Shown in pieces: positions 1-9,500 of a stretch of 64,000 bases of DNA. The position numbers and the translations under genes were made by a program. Each line of letters starts with the position of its first letter. Position 1 is the first letter of the stretch. The notes beneath the pieces were generated by a model that was given only the letters and a program-made list of their open reading frames with translations, was not told where the DNA came from and made no database searches. The DNA is from Paenibacillus xylanexedens (GTDB lineage Bacteria; Bacillota; Bacilli; Paenibacillales; Paenibacillaceae). Where the stretch lies: positions 37,941 through 101,940 of the forward strand of contig NZ_JAGIKV010000026.1 in assembly GCF_017874615.1 (NCBI RefSeq), read 5' to 3'.

Positions 1-286
1 GCAATCCGTAATCTGATGCCCTAACTGACTCTGATTGCGCTGTATTCGCGTACTGAAATAACTCTATACTGGCGCTCTCCCCGAGCGATAACATCCGAAT
101 ATGAATAACCTTTGCTCCTGAACGCAGTCCTAATTTAAGCTCTGCCTCGGGTCCTTCCTGTGGGGGATCATCCGGCGTTATATGGTCATAAGCAAGTTGA
201 GCTCCAAATGCCTGTTGTAGAAATAGTGTCGCTTGCTCCATATCCGGTACAGTTATTCCAATATGGTCGATTCCTCTCGTAATCAT
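1..286 (-). CDS. VOC (glyoxalase-fold) family protein, C-terminally truncated by window edge
   Basis: The gene reads leftward off the window; only its first 95 or so codons are present. The start is the ATG at 284-286, preceded by an AGAAGGG ribosome binding site. The product begins MITRGIDHIGITVPDMEQA, the typical first strand and helix of a vicinal-oxygen-chelate (VOC) domain, with the first metal-ligand type His in DHIGITV. Many such proteins are methylmalonyl-CoA-epimerase-like or lactoylglutathione-lyase-like enzymes, but the substrate cannot be told from this part. It is followed on the left by nothing visible and separated from the next minus-strand gene by a terminator. Confidence 0.75.
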   Translation of the reverse strand, partial: MITRGIDHIGITVPDMEQATLFLQQAFGAQLAYDHITPDDPPQEGPEAELKLGLRSGAKVIHIRMLSLGESASIELFQYANTAQSESVRASDYGL

Positions 287-432
287 GTTATCCCTTCTTT
301 CCTTTATCCATTGAAGTTGCTTGTACACAGCGACATCCGTACCTATATGATTTACACGAAAAGAGGTCCGCTATAACCATCGAGCTGTCTCATTCATCTG
401 ATGGCTGTGCAAACGACCTTGTATAGAAACCG

Positions 433-470
433 AAAAAGAAGAGCGCATGATATCCATGGCTCTTCTTTTT
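433..470. terminator. Bidirectional rho-independent terminator
   Basis: Perfect 12-bp arms (433-444 and 459-470) with a 14-nt loop; the arm sequence is AAAAAGAAGAGC, so the stem carries its own A/T tract and works in either direction. It lies just downstream of the PhnB-like gene on the minus strand and upstream of the partial VOC gene. The rest of 287-534 holds no gene that I can see. Confidence 0.75.
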
Positions 471-534
471 TTGATGTTTTTAAGTTAGTTACAGGTTCAC
501 ATACCGAGTGCTTAACCGGGGGCCTGAACTCATT

Positions 535-978
535 TTAAAAATCGTGCACAGTTACACATAGCTGAATCGCAATGCCAAATGGGTCCCGTACAATACCGTA
601 TCCTGGGCTGAATTCATTTTGTTCATACGGTACCAGTACCTTCACACCCTCATGTTGCATCAAAGAATGATACAGTTGATCGATTGTATTCTTATCCTTG
701 GATTGAATACATAGTGACGTGCTGTTCCCCAGCTGCCATGCTCTCTCCGGGTCCATTGCTTCTTCAGCAATCATCACTTTGTTAACCCCAATCTCAAGTA
801 CCGAATGTGTAATATACTCATCTTGACCGGCAGGGTATTCGAAGCCCGGGTTCATCTCCTTCATCTCTTTATAACTTTTCTTGAATATCACCTTGGCGCC
901 GAGAAACTCTTCATAAAAAGCAATGGCTGCCGCCGCATCCCCGTTCATCGACAAAAATGGTATCACTTCAAAATTCAT
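535..978 (-). CDS. PhnB-like VOC family protein
   Basis: A 147-residue protein starting MNFEVIPFLSMNGDAAAAI and ending with VRDPFGIAIQLCV. The opening strand, the FYEEFLGAKV segment and the closing DPFGxxWQ-like motif are hallmarks of the PhnB / 3-demethylubiquinone-methyltransferase-like branch of the VOC superfamily. The length (about 140-150 residues) is normal. Family members are small cytoplasmic proteins of mostly unknown substrate. It is divergently transcribed from the YafY-like regulator at 1066, with an inverted repeat between the two start codons, so the regulator probably controls it. Function beyond the family is not inferable. Confidence 0.85.
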   Translation of the reverse strand: MNFEVIPFLSMNGDAAAAIAFYEEFLGAKVIFKKSYKEMKEMNPGFEYPAGQDEYITHSVLEIGVNKVMIAEEAMDPERAWQLGNSTSLCIQSKDKNTIDQLYHSLMQHEGVKVLVPYEQNEFSPGYGIVRDPFGIAIQLCVTVHDF

Positions 979-1030
979 TATATTGCCTCCTTGTTCCTAT
1001 TGGATTACACTTATCACTATAACAACGAAA

Positions 1031-1049
1031 GGTGCCAATCTATGGCACC
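1031..1049. promoter_or_regulatory. Inverted repeat between divergent genes, candidate operator
   Basis: GGTGCCA (1031-1037), 5-nt spacer, TGGCACC (1043-1049): perfect 7-bp arms. It lies in the 87-bp gap between the PhnB-like gene (minus) and the YafY/WYL regulator (plus), just upstream of the regulator's ribosome binding site. Position and symmetry suggest an operator for that regulator; this is inference. Confidence 0.45.
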
Positions 1050-1065
1050 ATTAAGAGGGTTTGAT

Positions 1066-2034
1066 ATGAAAAAATCAGAACGTATGAACCAGATGCTGCG
1101 CTTCATTAATCAAAAACAACAGTTCACCCTGCAAGATCTCATGCAGGAGTTCCAGATATCCAAACGAACCGCGTTAAGAGATATCGCTTCATTGGAAGAG
1201 TTAGGTGCGCCCATCTATGTCGAATATGGACGCTACGGCGGATATCGACTGCTGCAACAGATGCAGCTGCCTCCCATTTCGTTTAATACGGGGGAACTTC
1301 ATGCCCTTTATTTTGCGATGCAGGCTCTCCGCAGCTTCTCCAGTTTACCCTTTCAAGTCTCTTTCCGTACCATTCATGAGAAATTTATGAGCGCGTTATC
1401 CGACAAGCAACGACAGGATATTGAGAACATCCAACACCGGGTTTACTTCCAACATACCGAGCAGATCCGCGACAGTGCACATTTGGAGTTTCTGTTGATG
1501 GCTGCTGTTCAGAATATAGTGATCCAGATTACGTACGCTAATCAGCGTAGATCCTCTGATCAAAGGTCATCTTCTGCAAACACCAATATCCGCACCATTC
1601 AACCCATCGCACTCTATGCCAGGAAAGGCTATTGGTATTGTCAGGCCTATGATCTGCATAAACAAGCGTATCGTGTATTCCGCTGCGACCGCATCATTTC
1701 AGCCGAAACAACGGAGATTGAACCTTTAACTCATGTAAAGGAACTCTATTCACAGGATGCCCAATCTCTATGGAAACCATCGGAACAAGCAATTCCATTC
1801 AAATGCCTGATTGACGAAGCCGGGATGGAGCTATTCCAGCAAGAACATTTCCCATCTATGCAGATCATCGAGCAGATGGGACACATGTATCTTGTCGGTT
1901 CATATGAACCTCACGAGCTTGATTTCATAGTGAGATATCTTGCAGGCTATGGTAACTCGATTAAGATTACGGAGCCCGTCATCTTAAAGAAAGCATTAAG
2001 GCAGTACTATCTGGACTTATTGGATCATGTATAA
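1066..2034 (+). CDS. YafY-type HTH/WYL-domain transcriptional regulator
   Basis: A 322-residue protein. The start chosen is ATG 1066, because AGAGGG lies 6 nt upstream and MKKSERMNQMLRFI is the usual beginning of this family; the frame stays open further upstream but without support, and an in-frame ATG at 1042 would add eight residues. Residues 1-60 form an HTH_11/DeoR-like winged helix (FTLQDLMQEFQISKRTALRDI, then a YGGY wing). The rest is a WYL-type ligand-sensing domain with a C-terminal WCX extension (ending ALRQYYLDLL). Such proteins are sensory repressors or activators in the cytoplasm. The divergent PhnB-like gene and the inverted repeat at 1031-1049 suggest local control and autoregulation. 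Confidence 0.85.
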   Translation: MKKSERMNQMLRFINQKQQFTLQDLMQEFQISKRTALRDIASLEELGAPIYVEYGRYGGYRLLQQMQLPPISFNTGELHALYFAMQALRSFSSLPFQVSFRTIHEKFMSALSDKQRQDIENIQHRVYFQHTEQIRDSAHLEFLLMAAVQNIVIQITYANQRRSSDQRSSSANTNIRTIQPIALYARKGYWYCQAYDLHKQAYRVFRCDRIISAETTEIEPLTHVKELYSQDAQSLWKPSEQAIPFKCLIDEAGMELFQQEHFPSMQIIEQMGHMYLVGSYEPHELDFIVRYLAGYGNSIKITEPVILKKALRQYYLDLLDHV

Positions 2035-2071
2035 AAATCATATTTCTAAACCATTTTAATTCACATGCCTT

Positions 2072-3253
2072 TTAGCTCTGCTCTTGGCTAACTTTTAAAC
2101 TTTTTTTATTACCAATAGCCAATTGAACGATAATCTGCAACACGATGATGATAGCCAAACCATAAAATGCTTGCACGAAGCTGCCTGTTAGATCGCGGAG
2201 CCAACCAATCGCGAGCGGTCCAAGTGCTCCAAGAATGTAGCCACCAGATTGAGTCATAGCCGACCAGCTGCTAGCTTCCTGAGCATTGTTTGTCTCATCA
2301 ATCGGCAACATGAGTGCAATCGGGAACAGTCCACCTGCACCAATACCGAGCGGGATCGCCGCAAGCCACGGACTGACAGAGAGATTCAGCATCAGGACAC
2401 CTGTTAACTCCAACATCGCACATCCAACAAGCCAGAAGACACGTCTTTGGTATCGGTGTACAAGCATGGGAATGAATAACGTTGAGGGCAGTGATATCAA
2501 TGTAAATAACGTTTGGATGTTGCCAGCAGTCTCTTGGCTATATCCATGGCTCTGAATGGCTGGCGCAAGCCAGGCGGTTAATGAATAGAAGATCGCGGCC
2601 ATCAGTCCAAAGAACAGTGTCAGCACCCATGCACGCCTGTTCTTCACCGGAAGTGGTGCATGGACTACAGCCGAAGTTTGTCCGGATTGCCGCTCTGTAC
2701 GCGCAGACCAAGCTAATTTTAACCAGATTGGCAATGCAATGGCTGCAAGTAATGCCCATGTAGCCAAAGAACCTCTCCAAGATCCACCCAACGTCTGCTG
2801 AAGCGGAACCGATAATCCCACACTAATGCTGGCCCCCATCACCATTGCTGTAGAGTAGATGCCGACCATGGCTGCCACTCGGTTAGGGAAATACTGCTTA
2901 ATGAAGCTGGACAACAGCGGCCCTGCCAATGCAATCCCTACACCTGACAGAAAAGAAGTGAACATCATCAACGGAGTTGCGCCTACGAACAATCGTAATC
3001 CCGTACCTATCCCAATAAGGATTAAAGCCAGTACAATGGCTCCTTCGTTCCCCCACCTTCTACTTAGTCTTACAGAGAATGGAGCGAATATGCCCATACA
3101 TAATACCGGTAGTGTAGTTAACAAACTGGCGGTCATGCCGCTCAAACCCAGATCATTCTGTATGGTACTCATCAGAGGAGAAATGGAAGTAATCGGTGGT
3201 CTTAAGTTCAGTGAAGCCAGAATAAGCGCCAATACAATATAAAAAAGTTTCAT
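2072..3253 (-). CDS. MFS transporter, CynX/NimT-type permease
   Basis: A 393-residue, very hydrophobic protein with about twelve membrane segments in two halves of six, joined by a basic loop near residues 190-210. The N-terminus with LNLRPPITSISPLM and the loop between segments 2 and 3 (RLSRRWG) fit the CynX/NimT branch of the major facilitator superfamily, which includes proteins annotated as cyanate or 2-nitroimidazole transporters; the real substrate is unknown. It converges with the YafY-like gene (37-bp gap) and is divergent from a LysR gene, the usual arrangement when a LysR regulator controls an exporter or importer. Two dyads lie between the two starts. Confidence 0.85.
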   Translation of the reverse strand: MKLFYIVLALILASLNLRPPITSISPLMSTIQNDLGLSGMTASLLTTLPVLCMGIFAPFSVRLSRRWGNEGAIVLALILIGIGTGLRLFVGATPLMMFTSFLSGVGIALAGPLLSSFIKQYFPNRVAAMVGIYSTAMVMGASISVGLSVPLQQTLGGSWRGSLATWALLAAIALPIWLKLAWSARTERQSGQTSAVVHAPLPVKNRRAWVLTLFFGLMAAIFYSLTAWLAPAIQSHGYSQETAGNIQTLFTLISLPSTLFIPMLVHRYQRRVFWLVGCAMLELTGVLMLNLSVSPWLAAIPLGIGAGGLFPIALMLPIDETNNAQEASSWSAMTQSGGYILGALGPLAIGWLRDLTGSFVQAFYGLAIIIVLQIIVQLAIGNKKSLKVSQEQS

Positions 3254-3291
3254 TATGAATCACCTCATGGGAGTAGTATTCTTGCCTTCAC

Positions 3292-3324
3292 CAAAGATCC
3301 TATTTGTTAATGTCAGGATCTTTG
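3292..3324. promoter_or_regulatory. Inverted repeat in the MFS-LysR divergent gap
   Basis: CAAAGATCC (3292-3300) and GGATCTTTG (3316-3324) form perfect 9-bp arms with a 15-nt spacer. It lies 39-71 bp before the MFS start. It could be a regulator site or a leader hairpin; no U-tract follows in either direction. Confidence 0.4.
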
Positions 3325-3363
3325 AGTGTTGCACGATTAAGTATAGATTTAATATAATGATTG

Positions 3364-3378
3364 AACAATACTATTGTT
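3364..3378. promoter_or_regulatory. Short palindrome, candidate LysR binding site
   Basis: AACAATA-C-TATTGTT is a perfect dyad 44-58 bp before the LysR start codon. LysR-type regulators bind partial dyads containing T-N11-A close to their own promoter in divergent pairs; this dyad fits that location. Assignment is inference. Confidence 0.45.
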
Positions 3379-3421
3379 TCTATTAAAATGATTACTAAAA
3401 CCAATGATTGGAGGTGAACGC

Positions 3422-4303
3422 ATGGAGATTCGTCAGATGGAAAACTTTATTACAGTGTGTGAGGAGCTTCATTTTACACGGGCAGCTGAGAAAATTGGCA
3501 TATCTCAACCTACGTTGAGTCAACAAATACGTGGGTTGGAAGATGAACTTGGTGTTCCTTTGTTTGACCGCGTCGGCAAAAAGATTGTGATGACCCAGGC
3601 AGGGACTCTGTTTCTGGAGCACTGTGTACAGATGATCCGACATTTACAGAATACCCAGGATGCGCTAGCTGAATTCCGGAATGATCAGCGGGGACGATTG
3701 GTTATTGGTGTCCTTCCATCCGATTTGGATTACCGTCTCACTCCACTGCTTGTTGATTTTCATGCCCGATTCCCCAAAGTGCAATTGAAGGTTATCTCTT
3801 CGATCTATGTCGTGAATCAAGTGTTGGAAAATGAAGTCGACATTGGCATCGAGATCACGTCTGCTCCTGATAGGCGGCTTGTACGCATTCCTTTGTGCAG
3901 TGAAGAATATGTACTCGTCGTTTCCGAGAATCATGATTGGGCTGAACGAAGCACAATTGAAATTCAGGAGCTACGTGATATCCAAACGGTGATGTTCCCC
4001 GAAGGATTTACGGGCAGAGAATTGGTCGACGGTTATTGCCGTAAATATGGCTTTACCCTAAATACCATCATGGAGACCAGTTCGGCAACCTCTATCATTA
4101 GCCTGGTCAAAGCCAACGTCGGAGGAACACTGCTGCCTTATCCTCTGATCCAAGCCATGAATGAGCCCACGCTACGTTGCATCCGAATTACAGACGATCC
4201 GCCATACCGACACTTTGAGATCATCCATCGAACCGACCGTTACCTGACGCAATCGGCCAAGGCATTTATTGAGAAAACAATCGAATATTTCAATCAAAGG
4301 TAA
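3422..4303 (+). CDS. LysR-family transcriptional regulator
   Basis: A 293-residue protein. The start is ATG 3422, because GGAGGTGA lies just upstream (3410-3417) and MEIRQMENFITVCEELHFTR is the standard LysR beginning; an upstream in-frame ATG at 3404 overlaps the binding site. Residues 1-60 hold the winged HTH (AAEKIGISQPTLSQQI). Residues 90-293 form the periplasmic-binding-protein-like effector domain. Neighbours: a divergent MFS permease and, 21 bp downstream, a VOC protein likely in the same transcript. This suggests a small regulon controlling transport and turnover of an unknown compound. Confidence 0.9.
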   Translation: MEIRQMENFITVCEELHFTRAAEKIGISQPTLSQQIRGLEDELGVPLFDRVGKKIVMTQAGTLFLEHCVQMIRHLQNTQDALAEFRNDQRGRLVIGVLPSDLDYRLTPLLVDFHARFPKVQLKVISSIYVVNQVLENEVDIGIEITSAPDRRLVRIPLCSEEYVLVVSENHDWAERSTIEIQELRDIQTVMFPEGFTGRELVDGYCRKYGFTLNTIMETSSATSIISLVKANVGGTLLPYPLIQAMNEPTLRCIRITDDPPYRHFEIIHRTDRYLTQSAKAFIEKTIEYFNQR

Positions 4304-4324
4304 GATTAAAAGGAGGATAATGAA

Positions 4325-4999
4325 ATGATAATAAGAGAAGTTGGTTTGTTGACACATCAGGTCGAGGCCATAAAAGAGTTTTACGGTACACTACTGGAAC
4401 TGGAGCTTGTGGAGGATGGTACAACTTGCGTTTCATTTCGTGTGGGGAACTCGGTCCTATCTTTCAAGAAGGCGCCAGAACAAGAGAAGCCATACTATCA
4501 TGTAGCGTTTACGATTCCAACGAATAAACTTGCTGATGCGAAAAGGTGGGTTCAAGACCGTAACATTCCATTGCTCTCCAAAGATGGACAGGATGAATTT
4601 TATTTCCCCTACTGGGATGCAACAGCCTTCTATTTCTATGATCCAAGCGGCAACTTGATGGAATTTATCGCTCACCATTCACTCGATAATGCAGTCGATG
4701 AAGCTTTCGAAGTGAATCATCTGTTATGTATTAGTGAAATCGGCCTGCCTGTCGATGATGTTCCTGAGACGATGAGCACATTGAATGAGCATTATCAACT
4801 TGAACCATTTGCCGGAGACGGAAAACAATTCTCCCCCACGGGTGATGCAGAAGGCATGTTTATTGTCATTGATAAACAGAAGCCCTGGTTCCCAGACGGG
4901 CGTATGCCTGGTGTATTTGCCACGGAGGTTAAGGTGGAAACTGGGCAGACCGGAGGAGTATCGCTGCAGAATGAATTGTACTCTATTGTTTCTAATTAA
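4325..4999 (+). CDS. VOC family protein with two glyoxalase-like halves
   Basis: A 224-residue protein; the start ATG 4325 has AGGAGG eight nt upstream, and an ATG at 4320 hits a stop after two codons. Residues 1-120 form one VOC domain (LLTHQVEAIKEFYGTLLELE, then FYFYDPSGNLMEFIAHH, a typical closing motif with the metal-ligand Glu). Residues 135-224 resemble the beginning of a second, incomplete module (ISEIGLPVDDVPETMSTL). It follows the LysR gene closely and is probably co-transcribed with it. Substrate is unknown. Confidence 0.85.
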   Translation: MIIREVGLLTHQVEAIKEFYGTLLELELVEDGTTCVSFRVGNSVLSFKKAPEQEKPYYHVAFTIPTNKLADAKRWVQDRNIPLLSKDGQDEFYFPYWDATAFYFYDPSGNLMEFIAHHSLDNAVDEAFEVNHLLCISEIGLPVDDVPETMSTLNEHYQLEPFAGDGKQFSPTGDAEGMFIVIDKQKPWFPDGRMPGVFATEVKVETGQTGGVSLQNELYSIVSN

Positions 5000-5062
5000 A
5001 GTAGAGAGTGTGTTTATTTATCTCGGAACACTGGATTTCATTTTTACATCACAGTCGAAAAA

Positions 5063-5092
5063 GGGTTCCAATGACAGCTGTTATTGGAACCC
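5063..5092 (+). terminator. Rho-independent terminator after the LysR-VOC pair
   Basis: Arms GGGTTCCAAT (5063-5072) and ATTGGAACCC (5083-5092), 10 bp, 10-nt loop, followed by CTCATTTTGTC. It lies 64 bp after the VOC stop codon. Confidence 0.7.
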
Positions 5093-5160
5093 TCATTTTG
5101 TCTCATCGATGAAATACAATTGCAATTTTAAAATATATAATTCAGACGATCCGGACACAT

Positions 5161-6255
5161 TTAATTGATTTCAATTAAGTGTGTATATTCCCAAATACGC
5201 CCTTCATCCTCATTAATACCATAATCCGCTGGTTCATTTACATCATTATAAAGTTTCAGGCCACATTTAGTGCAAACTGCTTTACAAGAGTTAAAGTAAT
5301 GCTTCCCTTTATTAAGTTTATGAGCAGAAGAGTAATCTATATCAGGATAAAGGAAAAGAGTATCATAGCTACATACAAAACAAGTTTTTTTCGATTTATC
5401 TTTTAAATCGTAAATTACTCTCATTAAATCTTCTTCATAGATACTTTCCAGAGATCTTTCCAGTGGCCTTTGGTAAAGTGCTAATCCAACCGCTTTATAG
5501 AAAGCAATCGCTCTATGATCTATAAATCCCTCTTTAGGCATATTAGCAAGATATTGTATTGGATCAATATCGCAATTCTCGTAATCATAGCACCAATACT
5601 CTTTTATTTCTTCACCATTCCACAGTTCTTCACATTTATAAAGTATATCTTGAACTAACGGAAGAATTGTTCTAACAACGAATTCATCTAGTTGCCTATA
5701 AAGTAAAAAGCGTGCTCCTCGATGCAACAACATATTCCTTAATATATTAATCTCTTCTAAAGCTTCTTTATGCTGCATTAAAATCCCCTTTATTGAGCTG
5801 TTTGGCAATTCCAGTGCTCTTTTCAAAGCTATATTATATTCGACCGACATGTCCTTGAATTTTATCTCACCAATATCTCTTCCATCTCTTAAATGCTGAA
5901 GCAATGCAGCCTCGTTTATTTTACTATCTCCTAACTTGTTGGCGAGATGTTCATTATGGAACCTTAGTGCATCTTTAATAACTAGTTCTATGAAATGATG
6001 AAAGTGAATAATAGCTTGCATGTAATTTTCATGGTAGTCTGTAAACTCACATAATTGTTTCTCTTGTGCTTCTGTGAAATTATTTAGATTGAAATAAAAA
6101 TTATGAAGAGTATTATATGTTCTGAAAAAGCCTTTCAGTGCTGAGGTTAAAGATGTTAAGGCTGATGGCGTAATATTCTTACAAGTAAAATAATCATCCA
6201 TAAATTCTGTTATAACTAATAAATTTCCGGAAAATCTTTTCTCATTCACTCCCAA
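5161..6255 (-). CDS. Unrecognised protein with a HEPN-like helical region and a C-terminal zinc ribbon
   Basis: A 364-residue soluble protein that I cannot assign to a named family. Residues about 70-215 are helical, with HFHHFIELVIKDALRF followed by RNMLLHRGARF. The R-x4-H spacing in RNMLLH is the catalytic-type motif of HEPN ribonucleases, and the preceding conserved acidic helix is compatible with that fold. The C-terminal third has two CxxC pairs (CFVC and CTKC), the pattern of a zinc ribbon. The gene is clearly AT-richer than its neighbours and sits alone beside the biosynthetic cluster, which suggests acquisition. A role as an RNase or defence or stress protein is speculation; a DNA/RNA-binding housekeeping role is equally open. 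Confidence 0.6.
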   Translation of the reverse strand: MGVNEKRFSGNLLVITEFMDDYFTCKNITPSALTSLTSALKGFFRTYNTLHNFYFNLNNFTEAQEKQLCEFTDYHENYMQAIIHFHHFIELVIKDALRFHNEHLANKLGDSKINEAALLQHLRDGRDIGEIKFKDMSVEYNIALKRALELPNSSIKGILMQHKEALEEINILRNMLLHRGARFLLYRQLDEFVVRTILPLVQDILYKCEELWNGEEIKEYWCYDYENCDIDPIQYLANMPKEGFIDHRAIAFYKAVGLALYQRPLERSLESIYEEDLMRVIYDLKDKSKKTCFVCSYDTLFLYPDIDYSSAHKLNKGKHYFNSCKAVCTKCGLKLYNDVNEPADYGINEDEGRIWEYTHLIEIN

Positions 6256-6347
6256 TTAAAACACTCCTTAATTTCATGTATATTTTATAAGCTGCTGATT
6301 ATATTTGTATTATCATTCATTTTTCTAATTTGGAGCAGGGTGAATGT

Positions 6348-6506
6348 ATGGCGAACAAATTCTTTTCATTAATATTAAAAAGATTACATATACAAGCAAC
6401 AAAAGAAGCTCGATCTTATATCGAGACTTTCTTTATAGTTCTGTTTGTATATTTCCTGTCAGGTGTTAAAAAAGTTGTGGCACTTGATGTTAGATTCCTG
6501 TGGTAG
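6348..6506 (+). CDS. Possible 52-residue small protein with one hydrophobic segment
   Basis: ATG 6348 to TAG 6506, 52 codons, with a weak binding-site candidate (GGAGCAGGGTGA) upstream. The product starts MANKFFSLILKRLHIQATKE and carries a hydrophobic stretch TFFIVLFVYFLSGV. It lies in the 330-bp AT-rich gap between the HEPN-like gene and the pmxE-like gene, on the opposite strand to both. No relative is recognised; it may be a chance ORF. Confidence 0.3.
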   Translation: MANKFFSLILKRLHIQATKEARSYIETFFIVLFVYFLSGVKKVVALDVRFLW

Positions 6507-6528
6507 ATTTTCCCCTTTCATTTTTTTT

Positions 6529-6581
6529 AAAAAAACCGGCAGGATGCGTACCGAGAGCAATACGGCATACACCCAAGCCGG
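6529..6581 (-). terminator. Rho-independent terminator of the lipopeptide operon
   Basis: Directly after the pmxE-like stop codon the minus strand reads CCGGC...GCCGG with an inner imperfect stem of about ten pairs (GGGTGTATGCC against GGTACGCATCC, including G-U pairs), then TTTTTTT. It is a strong end signal for the long cluster transcript. Confidence 0.75.
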
Positions 6582-6588
6582 ATAAGGA

Positions 6589-9500
6589 TTAGAAAATAAT
6601 ATCAATAGCCTCTAGCTCATCTTGCTCCTGTTCGGATTGCCCGTTCAGGGAAATATCCTTGAGCAGCACCGAAGGCTGTTCGCCAATTTGGTTGATGATT
6701 ACGAGCAGGTCCTGAGCGAAATTGTCGATCAGATTGCGCGTAAACAACTTGGTTGCATATTCAAACTGCCCGTTCATTCCCTCATCCAGCAACGAGATGA
6801 CCAAGGTAAGGTCAAATTGAGCAACCGCATGCGTTTCCGGATAAGATTCGATCTGGATATCCCCGAAGCTTTGAACGTTATCTTCCTTCGTTTCCAGTGC
6901 AAACATGACATCAAATACAGGATTGCGGCTTTGATCGCGCGGCACCTGCAGCTTTTTCACAAGTTCTTCAAACGGATAATCCTGGTGGTCGTAGGCCCCC
7001 AGCATCGTTTCTTTGACTTCGTTCAAGTAATTAAGGAATGTCTTCTCCCCGGATGGATAATGGCGAATCGCCAACGTGTTGACAAACATTCCGATGAGCT
7101 GCTCCAGGTCGGCATGTGTGCGGCCCGAAACCGGTGTGCCTACAATGAAGTCTTCTTGTCCCGAGTACTTGCTGAGCAGGATTGAATAGGCCGCCGATAA
7201 CACCATATATAGGGTAGCACCGTTCTCATCGGCAATGCGCTGTAAGTTGTCAGTCATCTGCTTGTCGATACTAAAAGGCAGCACATCTCCCTCAAAGCTG
7301 CGAGCGGCAGGTCTGACAAAGTCCGTAGGCAACTCAAGCGTTGGCAGTTCACCTTCCAGCATGTCCAGCCAGTAGGCTTCCTGGCGTTTCAGCCGTTCTT
7401 TTACAGGTTCGGACTGCTGCCAAGCAGCGAATTCCTTGTATTGAATCCGAAGCGGTTCCAGTGTCTCACCGTTATACAGGCGCAGCAGCTCTTCGATGAA
7501 GATACCCATCGACATGCCATCCGTGACGATATGATGAATGTCCAGCATAAGCAGATGACGTTCCGCTTCCCATTCAATTAAGCCCACACGCAGCAGCGGC
7601 GGCCGCTCCAAATCAAAGACACGTACAAAGGCATCTGCAATGCTTTTCGTTTCACTTTCCGGCACTTTTGTATACTCAACGGCAAACTCCAAGTCCGAAT
7701 AAAGCCGTTGTACCGGTTCGCCGTCGACCATTTCGAAGCCAGTTCGCAAAACTTCGTGACGAGCGATTAATCCTTTGAGCGCCTCCTCGAATTGATTCCG
7801 CTCCAAGCGCCCGACGAGAACCGTCATGCCGGACATGTTGTAACTAAGCTCGGCCCCTTCCATCTGCTGCTGGATGTACAGCCGCTTTTGCACAGAGGAA
7901 AGCGGATAATACTCCCTTTTATCCAGAACCGGAATGGAAAGGAATTCCTGCTGCTCCAATCGGCTAATCACTTCAGCCATCGCTTCAATAGTCGAGTACC
8001 GGAATACATCGCGCAGTGGAAGGTCCACGTGCAGCTCCTTGTGCACCTTACTGACCAGCGTCGTCGCCCGCAGCGAGTGACCGCCGAGGTCGAAGAAGTT
8101 GTCCGTCACACCAATCGTAACTGACCCAAGCACGTCCTGCCAGATGGAGACCAGTTTCGTCTCCAGATCGGTGCGCGGCCCCACGTATTCGCGCCCTGCA
8201 CTTGCTCCCTCTTCCGGCGCCGGCAGCGCTTTCCGATCGATTTTCCCGTTTGGTGTCAGAGGTAAATACTCCATCTCCACGAAGTACGACGGGATCATGT
8301 AACCCGGCAGCTCGCTGGAGATCGCTCGTTTCAGGTCAGCCGCCGTCAGTTCGATATCCGTTGTGTAGTAGGCGCACAGCGCCTTTTGCCCGTTCGCATC
8401 ACTTCGAACCAGCACCACCGCTTCGCGTATACCTACCACCCGCAGCAGCTGCGACTCAATCTCACCCGTTTCGATTCGGTAACCCCGGATTTTCGCTTGA
8501 TTGTCGATCCGGCCGATGAAGTCCACGTTGCCGTCTTCCATCCACCGCGCCAAGTCTCCCGTGCAATACAACCGCTCACCCGCGGTGAAAGGGCTGTCTA
8601 CAAACTTCTCTTCCGTCAGCTCTGGACGGTTCAAGTACCCCCGTGCTACGCCAACGCCGCCGATGACCAGCTCGCCCAGCACACCGACGGGTACGGGATT
8701 CAGATGTGCATCCACGATGTAGAACTTCGCATTCAACCACGCTTTGCCAATCGGCACGTGGCCTGTCTGCGGCAGTTTCGCCAATTCTTCGTCATAGAAA
8801 CTGGAGTCGATTGCCGCTTCCGTCACACCATAGGCGTTAATAATGCGGAACGACGAGCCAAACCGCTCCTGCAAGGTACGGTAATCCGCTACACTGCAGC
8901 TGTCCGAGCTTGTTATCAACAGCTCCATACCGCTTAACTTTAGCCCCTGCTCATACACGTATTCCATAAACGGAACGATCAGTGCTGGTGTTGATTCAAA
9001 GATCGTCACTTGCTCACGCTCTATCCAGTGGTGCAGACGAGACGGATCAATCCGGTCGTCCTTCGGTACAATGACCATGGTGCCTCCGTTATACAACGTG
9101 CGTGCGATATCGCCCACGAAAACATCAAACGAGAAGCTTGCGAGTTGCAGCAGTCGCACCGGGAACTGATCCAACCGGTATTCCCGTCGGTAGCCCGCTG
9201 CCGTGTTCACTAGGCTGCGATGCTCGATCATCACGCCTTTTGGCTTGCCCGTCGTTCCCGACGTGTAGATGACATACGCCAGATCCTCCGGACGGGCTTC
9301 ATGGAAGCTGTCCATACCGACAACATCAACATCATTTGGATAACTCTCGCCACCACCGTTCACAGCCCCCGTTAGCTTGCCGTTGACTCGATCGAGAGCA
9401 CTGTTGGAGCCTTGGCCAAAGTCCATTGGCACATTGCTTCGTTCCTCGCTGTATGACGTTTCGTCGTCGAGATATAGCACCTTCGCCAGTGCCAGTTCCT

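Noticed and set aside
805..1065. N-terminal extension of the YafY-like regulator
   Set aside because: The extension runs antisense through the PhnB-like gene; the ATG at 1066 has a good binding site and the normal family start.
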